From NCBI GenBank assembly GCA_014529385.2, contig CM043966.1:141718211-141782210 (forward strand): DNA of 64,000 nucleotides, in the 5' to 3' direction. Below the pieces are notes generated by a model, which was given only the letters and a program-made list of their open reading frames with translations, was not told where the DNA came from and ran no database searches. Position numbers and translations under genes: made by a program. The stretch comes from Adiantum capillus-veneris (Eukaryota > Streptophyta > Polypodiopsida > Polypodiales > Pteridaceae). Below, piece after piece: positions 35,028-46,123 of the stretch; position 1 is the stretch's first letter, and every line of letters begins with the position of its first letter.

Positions 35028-35393
35028 CTCTAGTGTGAACCACCCCAAAGCCCAAATGAAATGGACTCTACCAAAACTGCCGCCACTTTTAAAAATTCAA
35101 AAACTACTGTTGCATTTCAAAACACGAAAACTGTTGCCATGTTCTGCTCGGCCATTCCATCCCGTTTCGCCTGGCTAAAACGCCGTTCCGGTGTTACATT
35201 CTGGAACCGGAACGTTGTTCCGTTCCTGTCGGTGTTTCCCCGGTTGTAGATGCTCGGAACGTCATTATGGCACGTATACCCTCCGTTCCGTCCGTTCCCT
35301 GTTTACTGTGGTTGTCTATACTTCGGAGATTTTAGATTGGATGAGGACATATGGGAGTTCTCTAGGGATGGGGATGTCATCCTCCTAGGGGAT

Positions 35394-36492
35394 TGGTTCC
35401 TTTTACTTAGCCTTCCATTCCTTTAGTGAGAGAGTGCAAATGGTCACAAACAAATTGGTGAACATTGTGAATGAAGGTGCATGAGACTTAGAGATGGAGA
35501 GAGAAGAATATGACACCAGAATGTTGCCAAACCCTCCTCCGAAGGCTCCACTCTCTATGGTGAGAGCGGTCTACTTATGACTGCACAAATCTCTACAATG
35601 CTTGGACTTGCCGACGATGAGGATGACGATGAGACGGACTGAAATGTGAAACTGCTAAGGGCTGAAATTTGCAAATCTTTATCTGTTGAATTCTGACTCT
35701 TATGTTTGTGACGATGTCTATGACGACGGTACGACGACGACGCGCTGAAAACGCAGATGCTGAAATCTGCGTTTTTCGGGTTGAAACTGCAAACTTCGAT
35801 GGATCTAATCGTGCGGCGAGGATCTGCTGCAAGAAGGTGAGATCTGTGAGGTTCGGGGGTTCTACTACGATGTTTGACTGTTGAAAACTAAAAATGTTGG
35901 TGCAAAGGCCGACTTTGTCGCGATGAATCTGCAAAACGTTGTGAGTCCTGCTGGTCCAAAAAGGCTAGGCTGATTTGCTGTACTGTTGTCGTCAGGGCTG
36001 ATCTGCAATGCAAAATGCTGAAGTATCTGCAATGCTAAAAAACGCTAGGTCCTGGTTGTTGCAAAACGCTAGGGTTCATCTGTTGGGGGTCTTGTTGAGA
36101 AGGTGCCTGTTGAGCAAGTGCTCCTGCTGCCTCTTCTGCCCATAAGTGCTTGCGCTAGGTTTCTATATATATAAACTTATGGAATTTGCCCTACTCAATT
36201 TCCAACAAGTCACTTAAAAATAATAAGTGAAAAATTGTCAAAAGTAGGGAAAATAGGTTTAATGCATTGGAAAATCCCCCTAACGGATTCTGATGGTAAT
36301 GGCAAATGCTGATGATCATGCTGTGTGCAACCAAAGGATATGCATCTACTTTAAATGTTTGGACATGCACGGTCTGCGAACACACTCACAAAAGTGCCAG
36401 ATCACTTCCTATTCTAGGTTGACTTGATTGAACTGAACCCTTGTCATGTTGTAGCTTGTCCACATGCACATAGGGCTAGATGTGTCACGTGA
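35394..36492 (-). repeat. RE5 3' LTR (truncated)
   Basis: Aligns with 38494-39462 up to 36341 and continues to 36492, where it ends with the 12-bp palindrome TGTCACGTGACA next to the polypurine tract. A TATATATA box at about 36163-36174 serves as promoter on the minus strand. Short AAAACGCTAGG motifs recur four to five times near 35968-36072. The outer 60 bases present in the other LTR (38433-38493) are missing. Confidence 0.8.
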
Positions 36493-36508
36493 CATCCCCT
36501 CCTTTTCA
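36493..36508 (-). other. RE5 polypurine tract
   Basis: The minus strand reads TTTGAAAAGGAGGGGA directly before the LTR edge, the site where plus-strand DNA synthesis starts. Confidence 0.7.
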
Positions 36509-36529
36509 AAGTGAGGTATTGGTACCGAA

Positions 36530-37190
36530 CTATATGGCGTCGAGGGAGATCACCAATAACATCCGGAATCCTAAAAAGGACTCTTCACCAACCCACTCTG
36601 ATGTGTGGATCGTGCGATACTTGAACTTCATAAAGGTCTGCAATGCTTGCTTCTTTGGGCCGCGTCGAAAGTGACACAAAGTCTTCTGTAGCTCCTTCAA
36701 TGCTTCAACTTCGTCTAGAGTCATGCTTCTTCCTTCTTCTAGAATCTCAGAGGTTGAAAATTCCTGAAACCACTTCCAACACAAAAACATGAACATACCC
36801 ATTCCATGTAAATAGATGAACATATAGACGAAGTGCAAAACCGTTCATCAAATATATGCAAACAATAAGATCGAGCCTTTTCTTGTTGATTTAAATCAAT
36901 CAAATGTGGCAATTCACAACGCAAATGCCCATGCTTGATGCTTAATCCTTCTTGTGCTCTTTTTGATATTATGTCATGTCAAGGAAGAGACATGGAATGT
37001 GACTTCCTTGAATGCATACTTTTCAGCTTTTCATGAGAAATCCGCATATATCCGTGCTCATTCATGAGTGAATCATGCTCAACGTACAATATGGCATGCC
37101 TATGAAAAGGGATCACATAAAGACGCTGATTAAAATACAAGAAACGATCACGAATGAAACACTCGTACAATGCGTGCTGACTAATCATTC
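36530..37190 (-). pseudogene. RE5 internal ORF fragments, unrecognised
   Basis: Minus-strand ORFs 37188-36979, 36924-36739 and 36838-36530 sit between the Asp/His repeat region and the polypurine tract. They have no motif I recognise; one contains an ERKATIE-free, His-rich start and another a CLHIFDERFC segment. They may be captured sequence or decayed gag. Function unknown. Confidence 0.3.
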
Positions 37191-37690
37191 GAACACATAG
37201 TACTTCTTGTGAGGTTTCTTTGGACCTTGACTCGAGAGCTAAGACCGGTTCTTCGTGTTTGAGCGAATCTTTCTGTGGGGGTTGACTCGAGAGCCAAGAT
37301 TGGTTCTCCGGGATTGATCAACTCTGCAATGAGGTTAGCTTCACTAGAGAAAGTATCAACTAACACATCATCCTTGTGAACAATCAGATCATCTTTATGC
37401 AAATCATCATACTTGTGAGAAATCACATCTTGATCATCATGCAAATCATAATGCTTGTGAGAAATCACATCTTGATCATGCAAATCATCATGCTTGTCAT
37501 TGTCATTCAAATCATCATGCTCATCATTATCAGGCAATTCATCATGCTTATCATCATGCAAATCTTGTGTTTCATGCTTTGGAGAAGAAGAGACTGAGAG
37601 TCTCCTTTTCCCGAATCTCTTGCATCTGTGCTTGCACTTGAGAAAAGAGTTGCAACAACTCTTACATGTGTCGCGCTTGCTCATGCTCAT
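37181..37690 (-). CDS. RE5 Asp/His-rich repeat ORF
   Basis: A 169-residue ORF with tandem short repeats built from HDDL, DNDEHDD and DQDVISHK phrases (37376-37570 in DNA, a 30-36 base unit around CAAATCATCATG). The N-terminal part has Cys/Lys/Arg clusters (CKSCCNS, KCKHRCKR). The composition suggests a metal-binding or disordered acidic protein, but no family is recognised. It may be a fortuitous reading of a minisatellite. Confidence 0.4.
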   Translation of the reverse strand: MSMSKRDTCKSCCNSFLKCKHRCKRFGKRRLSVSSSPKHETQDLHDDKHDELPDNDEHDDLNDNDKHDDLHDQDVISHKHYDLHDDQDVISHKYDDLHKDDLIVHKDDVLVDTFSSEANLIAELINPGEPILALESTPTERFAQTRRTGLSSRVKVQRNLTRSTMCSND

Positions 37691-37860
37691 GCTCTATGGT
37701 TGCCTTTCTTTCTGCTTCTCTTTCTGCTTTTCTTTCTGCGTGTCTGCGATCCATTTTCGCTTTTCTTTCTTTGTATTCACGATCAAATTCTGCCATTCTT
37801 TTTGCTTGTCTTGCTTCGTGTTTTACTTCCTTTCCATAAACATCTGGTCCAAAGCCTCCA
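37640..37860 (-). CDS. RE5 charged coiled-coil reading frame
   Basis: In a minus-strand frame not shared with the overlapping ORFs, about 60 codons read as a regular Glu/Arg/Lys/Ala helix (KEVKHEARQAKRMAEF, then KERKAKMDRRHAERKAER). It ends at a stop soon after EHEHEQARHM. The heptad-like spacing suggests a coiled coil, possibly the only particle-interacting protein of this element. No start codon was fixed. Confidence 0.35.
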
Positions 37861-38419
37861 TAGGAGTGAGTGCAATCCTTGATGTAGATGGGGAAAGAGG
37901 AGGGTCAGAAAAACCTCCTGGTGGGGAAAATTCTTCTTCGTCTCTATCATGCTCATCACCTCCAAGCGAAGTATCCATTTTGCTTTGAGTGATGACCATC
38001 CACTGAAGTCTTGACTTGAGTTCTTGGGAGTCTTGAGTTCTTGGGTTCTTGGGGGTCTTGAGTTCTTGAGGTTCTTCTTTCGCTTGCAATCTGTGTTAGA
38101 GAAGGATCTTCTCTTCACTCGAGTTCTGCTCTTTGCCGCGGGCGCACCCCTTGGCGGCCTTGCTCTCACACCAAGGTTGCTTTTTCTCACCTCACGTCGA
38201 TTGGCCGGCCGCTAAGTGCATGGTCCGCTCTCAATGAGTGAAAAGAGGCACAAGGGGAGGCTGGACAAGCCCTTCTTTCTTGGGTTTCTTATCACTTCTC
38301 AAGAACATGATTAAGAATCGACATGCCCAAGTGGACTTGGGTTACGTGCGACCGCAACAAGCAATTTTTTTTTGTGGTTCTTGTGGTTCTTTCCTTGAGT
38401 GATACAGAACACTGCCAAA

Positions 38420-38431
38420 GCTCTGATACCA
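38420..38431 (-). other. RE5 primer-binding site (tRNA-iMet)
   Basis: The minus strand reads TGGTATCAGAGC, one base inside the LTR edge at 38433. This is the usual initiator-Met primer site. Confidence 0.9.
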
Positions 38432-38432
38432 A

Positions 38433-39462
38433 TGTAAGGTGCAACGGAATGAATCTTGAACTTTGCTCAAGATGAGTGCTCTGAATTGTGCTCAAGGTTC
38501 CTTTTACTTACGGAAGGGAGAGCCTTCCGTTCCTTTAGCGAGAGAGTGCAAATGATCACAAACAAAGTGGTGAACATTGTGAATGAAGGTGCATGAGACT
38601 GCGAGATGGAGAGAGAAGAATACGACACCAGAATGTTCTCAAACCCTCCTCCGAAGGCCACACTCTCTATGGCGAGCGCGGTCTACTTATGATTGCACAA
38701 ATCTCTACAATGCTTGGACTTGCCGACGTTGATGACGATGAGGACGACGACGAGACGGATTGAAATCTGAAACTGCTAAGGGTTGAAATTTGCAAATCTT
38801 TATTTGCTGAATTTTGACTCTATGTCTGTGGCGATGTCGATGACGACGACGCACTGAAAATGCAGATGCTGAAATCTTTGTTTTTCGGGTCAAAACTGCA
38901 AACTTCGATGGATCTGACCGTGCGGCAAGGATCTGTTGCGGGAAGGTGAGATCTGCGAGGTTCGGGGGTTCTACTGCGATGTCTGATTGCTGAAAACTGA
39001 AAACGCTGGTGCTTTGTTGCGATGAATCTGCAAAATGCTGTGAGTCTTGCTGGTCCAAAAACGCTAGGCTGATTTGCTTCACTGTTGTCGTCGGGATTGA
39101 TCTGCAATGCAAACCGCTGAAGTATCTGCAATGCTGAAAAATGCTAGGCTTAGTTTGTCATGCAAAAAACGCTAGGTTCTATTTGTTGCAAAACGCTAGG
39201 GTTCATCCGTTGGGGGTCTTGTTGAGAAGGTGCCTGTTGAGCAAGTGCTCCTGCTGCCTCTTCTGCCCATAAGTGCTAGCGCTAGGTTTCTATATATATA
39301 AACTTATGGAATTTGCCCTACTCAGTTTCCAACAAAAGTCACTTAAAAATAATAAGTAAAAAATGTCGAAAATAGGAAAAATAGGTTTAATGCACTTGAA
39401 AATTCCCTTGATGGATTCTGATGGATTTTGATGGTAATGTTGATGATCACGGTGTGTGCAAC
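38433..39462 (-). repeat. RE5 5' LTR (interrupted by RE6)
   Basis: Starts TGTAAGGTGCAACGG at the primer site and aligns with the left LTR over 38494-39462. The remaining outer ~150 bases should lie beyond the RE6/RE8 block, outside the window. The last five bases, GCAAC, are the likely RE6 target site. Confidence 0.8.
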
Positions 39463-40145
<683 letters not shown>

Positions 40146-40146
40146 G

Positions 40147-40158
40147 TGGTATAAGAGC
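40147..40158 (+). other. RE6 primer-binding site
   Basis: TGGTATAAGAGC, one mismatch from the tRNA-iMet site seen at the same place in RE8. Confidence 0.85.
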
Positions 40159-40215
40159 ACGGCCGATTTGTCTTCTACGGGAAATCCGATCCCCAATTTT
40201 TTTTTCGCGGCACCT

Positions 40216-41103
40216 ATGGCTTCACGCAAGGATCAATCGACTCCCTCTGCATCTGGAGATGCGGGTTGGGATCACAACGAAGATTCAGACAGAGAGTATG
40301 GCCCGCCTCGGCCTACTCAGGTGGAGCAAAGAGAGATGAAGCGTCGTCAATTGATCGGCGATGCAACAAAGATGATGCTCAGCTTTGCGAAGGATCTGAA
40401 ATTGGCAAAATATATGAGCGAGACTTCTTTTCAGGAAGTGCATGCACAGTGGCAGAAAACCACTACACCTACCCCGAAATCTGCTTTCAAGAAACCTTCT
40501 GATCCCAAACAATATTCAGAGAAGGAATTAGAAGAGGTGGTTGATGCACGGATTGCTCAGCTTTTTGACGCGCAAAAGAAAGCCAAAAAGCACGGCAAAA
40601 AGCAGAAGAAAAGCACCGACTTCCCGAGATATTTGGGTTGTCAGTCGACTTTTGACAAGGCAAAGAAACAGAAGAAGCGTGTTCGATTTGAAGGAGTACC
40701 CAGTTCTTCTTCTTCTTCTTCTTCTTCTGACAGTTCTTCTAGCTCTTCAGATTCGAGCGAAGAAGACACGAAAGATAAAAAGCGAAGCAAGAAACAAAGC
40801 TTCGGAAAGGGCAAGAAAAAGGCAAAGAAGGCTAAATCTTGCCCAGAGACTGATAGTTCTACTGAGGACTTGTCTACAGACAGCTCAGATTACGATGACG
40901 GAAAGTTTTATGCGAACAAGAAAATTTTTTACAAAGCCTACCAGTATGACTTTCTCGAAGATAAAAGCAAGAAAGTCCGAGAGTTTAAGTAAGGTGGCCA
41001 CTCGATCAAGTTTGATACTTTTTCAGGATACTCAGATGCTTCGAAGGCTTTGTCTTTTATATAGTAGTTTGACATTGCTTTCGCGGGAGAACGCTATTCA
41101 TAG
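40216..41103 (+). pseudogene. RE6 gag, N-terminal part
   Basis: From the ATG at 40216 a 259-residue frame runs to a TAA at 40990-40992, where RE8 has GAA (Glu). It has a conserved head (STPSASGDAGWDHNEDSD), a Lys-rich middle, a polyserine stretch at about 40704-40760 and an acidic-basic tail. After the stop, sequence matching the RE8 capsid start (ALSFIQQFDIAF) follows in broken frame until RE7 begins at 41104. Start chosen because the same ATG is kept in RE8. Confidence 0.8.
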
Positions 41104-43044
41104 TGAGAGACGGAAGTGAAAAATAGATCCGGTGGCCTCTACACCAAGACTATACACAATGGTCTCATCATGGGGGATACACAATAGGAGCACCACCTAG
41201 CAAGATATGCGGCTAGGACGCATACATATACACAATGAAGCATGCCATGGAAAACAATTTCAAAATCCACGTCCAAATGTGGAATGGGGTGGTCGGAGAA
41301 TAAGGTGACAGGAGTGGTGAATGAGTGAGAATGGGCTTGCTACTCGTGCATGTTAGTAAGGAAGATAATGAGGTAGGGGAAACTTGCGAGTATGCTCACT
41401 TATCATACAAGAGGTGGCGAATCCGCACACCTCAAGATGCAAGTAGCAAGATGATAGGATTATGAGAGGGAGAGAGAGAGTGTGTGTATGGTGGTGAATC
41501 CGCACACCTTTACATAAGCAGAAAAAAAAAGTAAGGAACAAGCATATACCATACTCACAATGAGATGTATCCAAAGCGACACAAAGTATGGCACCAAGAT
41601 GGAGTGTGTTGATTGCTTGCAAAAGATGAATACAATAGGTAGCGTATGGCAAGAAAATGAGAAGGGGACAAGATCGTAGGAGGCATAATGGAGAGATGGG
41701 AGTTGATGGCGAGGAATATCATGAGTGTGTCCACCCTTCTTCTTCTTCTTGAAATTGTGCCTTCAACCCTTAATTACAAGTGGTGTGGAGGTGTGGTGCT
41801 CATCTTTTTGTGCATGGTGATGGTGATGATGATGGTGTTGTGATTATGTGATTAGGGTTCATGCTACAAGCATGTAGCACAAGAGTGTGTATGGATAGGG
41901 GTGTGTGTGTGTATGTTCTCTCCCTCTCAAAGTGAGCTCTCATGGCCTCCTTATATAGGGAAGGAGAGGAGGATTTAGCAATATTTCTATTTGAGGTGAG
42001 TGTCCCACTTTGGTGACTAGGAAAATGGGGTGCATGTGATTGTGGCTCCCATCTTGTCTCCTCATTATTTAAAATACCAGAGTCAATAGAGAGAGAAGAA
42101 GAGAGAATGTGGGTAGGATGTAGAGGATAGGAGATATTTACAATAGTTTAGCTTTGGCTAGACATAAGCTTATTAGAGAGAGAAGAGAAAGGTAAGAAAT
42201 TTACAAGAGAGATTGTCAAAGGTGGATAGTTGTTGATGAGGATGGATCCTCCAAAAATGGTGATAGAATCACTCGAGACTTGCCAAGACCTCATTAAAAG
42301 AGCCTTGTCTCTTGTAATCATGCTTAAAGACTTATAGAACCATAGTCATTCTAGAGGGAAGAAAATTGGGGATTGCCTGTGTCACCATTACACGAGAAAA
42401 CTGGGGTCCACTACAAAAATCATATCTCCGTGTTCATAACTCCGAATATTTTGAAAAAAATTGAGCTAAAAGTTGAGATCACGAGCTACATCTTTCATGA
42501 TGAACGCTCCTTCAGATTCGGGGTTCTTCTCTACTTAAAAAATTCAGTCAAATAATGTATTATTTGTGGCTGGAAAGGTCTTTTGGTGGTCCCCTTTGAG
42601 TGGACTTCTCTCTTGCCTTCAAGTGTAAGCTCTTTCATGTGTATGAAAACATGACCTAGAGTTTTGAAAAGATTGACAATCATCTAAATGGAGGTATTAT
42701 TGAAATTTGAAAGTGGGGTTGAGGTTTGAAAATGAAAACTAGTGAATAAAATATTCGGTAAGGTGGAATAATATATATACATGAAAAATATATTAGAAAA
42801 TACTAAACTATATAATGTAATTTATATATATTTAATATTTAAGGTTAAAAGAGATATCAACAAAGAAAGCTTACTTATTTATGCTACATCGTGATTGATT
42901 AGCATAAGTCTTATTTATTTAATAAAGGCTAAAACTTTTGTGAAAAAAGGAAGAAAAATCAAAAGTAACTTATATAATAGAAAATATTTTGGTAAAAGAG
43001 CAAAGATATATGGGGGGTTCCCATGCATGGAAAAACTTGCCTCA
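41104..43044 (-). repeat. RE7 3' LTR
   Basis: 1941 bases, starting TGAGAGACGG and ending TTGCCTCA on the plus strand. It differs from the other LTR by scattered single bases and small indels. A TATATA box at 41952-41957 reads as TATATAAGG on the minus strand. Confidence 0.95.
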
Positions 43045-43058
43045 TTAGCCCTCCCCGG
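43045..43058 (-). other. RE7 polypurine-like tract
   Basis: The minus strand reads CCGGGGAGGGCTAA just before the 3' LTR. It is G-rich but not purely purine. Confidence 0.5.
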
Positions 43059-43282
43059 AAGGCTAGAGGTATTCATGCCTCTAGCGTTGTACTTGATTCT
43101 TCTTCAATTGAGGTGGAGGAGTCTTTCTCCTCGGGGATTTTCATCATAGGTGCTTGATCAAACCTCAAAAAGTACTGCTTGAATCTCCATCCATTGATAC
43201 GTGTTTTGTGGAGCCTACCATCTGCATCCATCAATCGATAACTGCCATTGGAGTAGCGTTTTCTAATGACAAATGGCCTCTC

Positions 43283-43639
43283 TCATTTGGGTGAAAACTT
43301 TTTATCCTTCCTAGTGTCAAACCTGTTATTATACGGTAGGACCAACATACCTTTCTTGAGACCTTTTGCCCTAAGTCCCTTGTTGAAGGTAAGTCGACGT
43401 TGCTCTGTCTGTGCTGCATAATAGTTGATAGCATCTTCTTTGTCTAGTTGAAGCCTCTCTAGATCAAGAATGTGGTTGTGGAGATGAGTATTAGGACGTT
43501 CCACCTGCCCAGCTAGCACCCTGAGACTAGCCAATTGTACTTCAATGGGTAAAATGGCTTCCTTATCAAACACCAAGTGATATGGTGTGAACCCAAGGGA
43601 TGTGCGAAATGAAGTGCGATAAGCCCAAAGTGTAGCCAT
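43283..43639 (-). pseudogene. RE7 integrase C-terminal part
   Basis: Continues the integrase after a TGA at 43652-43654 that stands where Trp (TGG) would fit (SD-stop-DKHLM). It has the LWAYRTSFRTSLGFTPY segment after the catalytic Glu, and a GMLVLPYNNRFD segment of the C-terminal SH3-like domain. A single base change separates it from the main ORF. Confidence 0.8.
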
Positions 43640-43651
43640 AAGATGCTTGTC

Positions 43652-45052
43652 TCAATCACTTTTGTGATTGTTTACATGTTTAGTGATGATCTTGCAGATC
43701 ATACCATTTATCTTTTCCACCAAACCATTGCATTGTGGGTAGTAGGCAGTTGAGTGTCGTCGTGAGATACCTAACTTCTCCATTAGCTCTCCTACAAGGT
43801 CTCCTCTAAAACCTGGTCCTCTGTCAGAAATTATTTCAAGAGGAGTACCAAAACGGCAACAAATGTTTTCAAATACGAACTTAGCCACTTCCTTAGCTGT
43901 AATCCGGGTGGTGGCAACTGCTTCAGCCCACCTGGTCATGTAGTCCACACCCATGATGATATAAAATTTACCTGATTGGCTCCTTGGCAAAGGCCCAATA
44001 GTATCAATTCCCCATTTCTCAAATGGTCCATATGAGATTATAGGAGTCTGTGGCTCATATGTGAGCCTCTTATCCCTTGCCTTTTGACATTCCTTGCATG
44101 TTTTACAACAATGATGCACATCCTTATGTAGACTAGGCCATACAAACCCGGCTTGTAGAATCTTTCTACTAGTGATGTCAAGTGCAAAGTGTCCTCCGCA
44201 AACACCATCATGGCAACTTGAAAAGATTTCAGTGATCTCTCTAAAGAGAGGTACACGCCTAAGAATTTGATCCTTACCCTTGCAGTAGAGGCCATCATTG
44301 ATAAGGCGGTATTTTGTTGCCTTGCGCACAAGCCATTGCTTTTGGCCCTTAGTAAGATCCTTAGGACACTCTCCTGTGTCCAAGAAACTCATGATGTCAG
44401 GCATAGCATCGCTACCTTGGAAGAGAGGCAGCTTCAACTTGATAGCACCCACCACTGAAACATCTTGCAACTTCTCTCTAGCTAGAGCATCTGCTTCTTG
44501 ATTTTCTGCTCGAGGGACATGATGTAATTGTATAACTTGAAATTTCCCTAAAAGTTCCTTGACTTTGTGCAAATGGCCTAGCAAGCTATGATTTTTACAA
44601 GCCCAAGTTCCTTGTATTTGTTTTATTAAAAGCATGGCATAACCAAATACATTTAACCGTTGAATGCCCTGTGTCACACACCACTCTAACCCAAGAGTTA
44701 AGGCTGCATATTCTGTCTCATTGTTAGAGTGAGAATCCAAGAGATTCCCAATGGAGAAAACCTTATCCCCTTGCTCGTTGAAGATGACAATGCTTGCTCC
44801 AGCTTTGTCCTCTTTTCTCTTGTAGGCTCCATCAAAGAAAAGAGAGTGAGCCTCCTCTACCTTAGGGACTTCCAGCACAGGTGTAATATCTTGATCATTT
44901 GGCTTTATCTTTAGCTTCTTTTCATAGTGGCGATGAGTGAGAATACCTCTTAGATTGGCCCTTGTGGAGTTCTCCACTTGCATTGTGCAGTCAAACTCTT
45001 GTAGCATTGTGAGCCATTTGGAAATCCTAGAAGAAACATCCATGTGCTGCAT
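43652..45052 (-). CDS. RE7 archaeal-type RNase H and integrase
   Basis: A 466-residue ORF. Residues 1-45 end the first RNase H. Residues 70-190 form a second RNase H of archaeal type: LFFDGAYK (Asp 74), NETEYAAL (Glu 114), VFGYAMLL and ENQEADALA (Asp 188). At residue 138 Tyr (TAT, 44639-44641) stands where this family has the third catalytic Asp. Integrase follows: HHCC module (CGGH ... CKECQK), then GIDTIGP, ISDRGPGF and GLVEKING for D, D, E. Dual RNase H is the known hallmark of the Tat clade. The ORF follows a TAG stop after the reverse transcriptase ORF by three bases. Confidence 0.85.
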   Translation of the reverse strand: MQHMDVSSRISKWLTMLQEFDCTMQVENSTRANLRGILTHRHYEKKLKIKPNDQDITPVLEVPKVEEAHSLFFDGAYKRKEDKAGASIVIFNEQGDKVFSIGNLLDSHSNNETEYAALTLGLEWCVTQGIQRLNVFGYAMLLIKQIQGTWACKNHSLLGHLHKVKELLGKFQVIQLHHVPRAENQEADALAREKLQDVSVVGAIKLKLPLFQGSDAMPDIMSFLDTGECPKDLTKGQKQWLVRKATKYRLINDGLYCKGKDQILRRVPLFREITEIFSSCHDGVCGGHFALDITSRKILQAGFVWPSLHKDVHHCCKTCKECQKARDKRLTYEPQTPIISYGPFEKWGIDTIGPLPRSQSGKFYIIMGVDYMTRWAEAVATTRITAKEVAKFVFENICCRFGTPLEIISDRGPGFRGDLVGELMEKLGISRRHSTAYYPQCNGLVEKINGMICKIITKHVNNHKSD

Positions 45053-45055
45053 TAC

Positions 45056-46123
45056 CTAAGGAAATACTTCTTCCATTGTTAAGATTATGAATGGTCTAGA
45101 CAATAAATAAGAGCGAAATTTAGTGGTAGTAAACATTAATGCAAGCACCATGTGCTCCACTGCCGTGTATCCCTTTTCTGATGGAGTCATCATTCGACTA
45201 GAAAAGTAGATAGGACGCATGAAAGAAGTTTGAGGATCCTTTTGCATCAATACAGCCCCCCCGAGTGTGTCATTGCCCACACTAGGGTTTACATAAAATG
45301 GCTCGTCCCACTTTGGAGGTGCTATGGTGGGAAGTGAAGCTAGAATTTGTTTTACCTCATTGAATTGTTGTTCATTTTCTTCACTCCAAGTGAAGATCTC
45401 TTGATGGGTAACTTGTTGTAAAGGGAGAACCACTTGGGAGAGCAAGTGAATGAACCTACTCAAATACCTCACCTTTTGAAGAAAAGAGATCAACTGCTTT
45501 GTTGTGGTGGGAGAGGTCAAAGCCACCAAGGCTTGAACCTTGCTTGGGTCAGCTTCAATGCCATTGGCCGAGATCACATGGCCAAGAAGAGTAACCTTGC
45601 TTTCACCAATGTGGCATTTCTCCACATTGAGTTGGCCCCCCAAAGCTTGTAGCCTAGCTAGACCTTCATAAACTTTCTCCAAATGAAGAGAGCGAGAGCT
45701 ATAGATACAAAAGTCATCAATAAAAACACGGATTGATTTTCCAAAGAATGGCTGAAAAACAAATGTCACATATCGTTGAAAAGTGGCTGGAGCATTAGTG
45801 AGACCAAAAGGCATAACTCTGTAAGCAAAACATCCCCATGGTGTGATGAAGGTTGTCTTCTTTTGATCTTCTTCAGCGATGCTAATTTGGAAGTAGCCTG
45901 AGTAGCCATCACATACCGTGTAGCGCTCATGTCCTGCTACCTCATTGAGTATTTCGTCTTGAAAAGGAAGAGGAAAATGGTCCCTCTTTGTGGCTACATT
46001 AAGACGCTTGTAATCAACACAAACCCTCCACTTACCATTCTTCTTTGGTGTGACTACCACTGGAGAAACCCATTCTGAATCTTCAACAGGATAGATAAAA
46101 CCGGCTTCTAGCAATTTCCTCAC
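45056..46123 (-). CDS. RE7 reverse transcriptase and first RNase H
   Basis: 355 residues with all reverse transcriptase blocks: SPVVVTPKKNG, VCVDYKRLN, CDGYSGYFQI, MPFGLTNAPATFQ, VFIDDFCIYS (Asp 136 and 137) and LLGHVIS. The RNase H part starts FYVNPSVGND (its first catalytic Asp appears changed) and ends FIILTMEEVFP before a TAG. An in-frame sense codon there would join the next ORF directly. It overlaps the upstream protease ORF by four bases. Confidence 0.85.
   Translation of the reverse strand: MRKLLEAGFIYPVEDSEWVSPVVVTPKKNGKWRVCVDYKRLNVATKRDHFPLPFQDEILNEVAGHERYTVCDGYSGYFQISIAEEDQKKTTFITPWGCFAYRVMPFGLTNAPATFQRYVTFVFQPFFGKSIRVFIDDFCIYSSRSLHLEKVYEGLARLQALGGQLNVEKCHIGESKVTLLGHVISANGIEADPSKVQALVALTSPTTTKQLISFLQKVRYLSRFIHLLSQVVLPLQQVTHQEIFTWSEENEQQFNEVKQILASLPTIAPPKWDEPFYVNPSVGNDTLGGAVLMQKDPQTSFMRPIYFSSRMMTPSEKGYTAVEHMVLALMFTTTKFRSYLLSRPFIILTMEEVFP

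Larger units (their letters stand above)
33668..35318 (-). mobile_element. hAT-family transposon, internally deleted
   Basis: Both ends carry dense GGAACGG/CCGTTCC motifs in opposite orientation (33688-33760 and 35180-35305), as expected for terminal and subterminal repeats. The minus-strand coding part joins a BED zinc finger to the acidic tail of a hAT transposase. Exact termini and the 8-bp target duplication could not be fixed by eye. It would depend on transposase made elsewhere. Confidence 0.55.
35394..39462 (-). mobile_element. RE5: large non-autonomous LTR retrotransposon (LARD-like)
   Basis: Two direct repeats of about 950 bases or more (35394-36492 and 38433-39462) flank 1.94 kb of sequence without gag, protease, reverse transcriptase or integrase. 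On the minus strand the right LTR is followed by a perfect tRNA-iMet primer site, and the left LTR is preceded by a polypurine tract, so the orientation is certain. The left LTR lacks its last 60 bases; the right LTR is cut at 39462 by RE6, whose LTR begins at 39463. It must use enzymes of another element. Confidence 0.8.

Noticed and set aside
37376-37600. A possible CRISPR-like or structured array from the regular CAAATCATCATG repeats
   Set aside because: Units are short, irregular and without unique spacers; this is a minisatellite inside RE5 in a eukaryotic genome.
41104-43044. Short ORFs in the RE7 LTRs that occur twice (for example 42373 and 50996)
   Set aside because: They repeat because the LTR repeats; they are AT-rich, lack motifs and lie on the strand opposite to the element.
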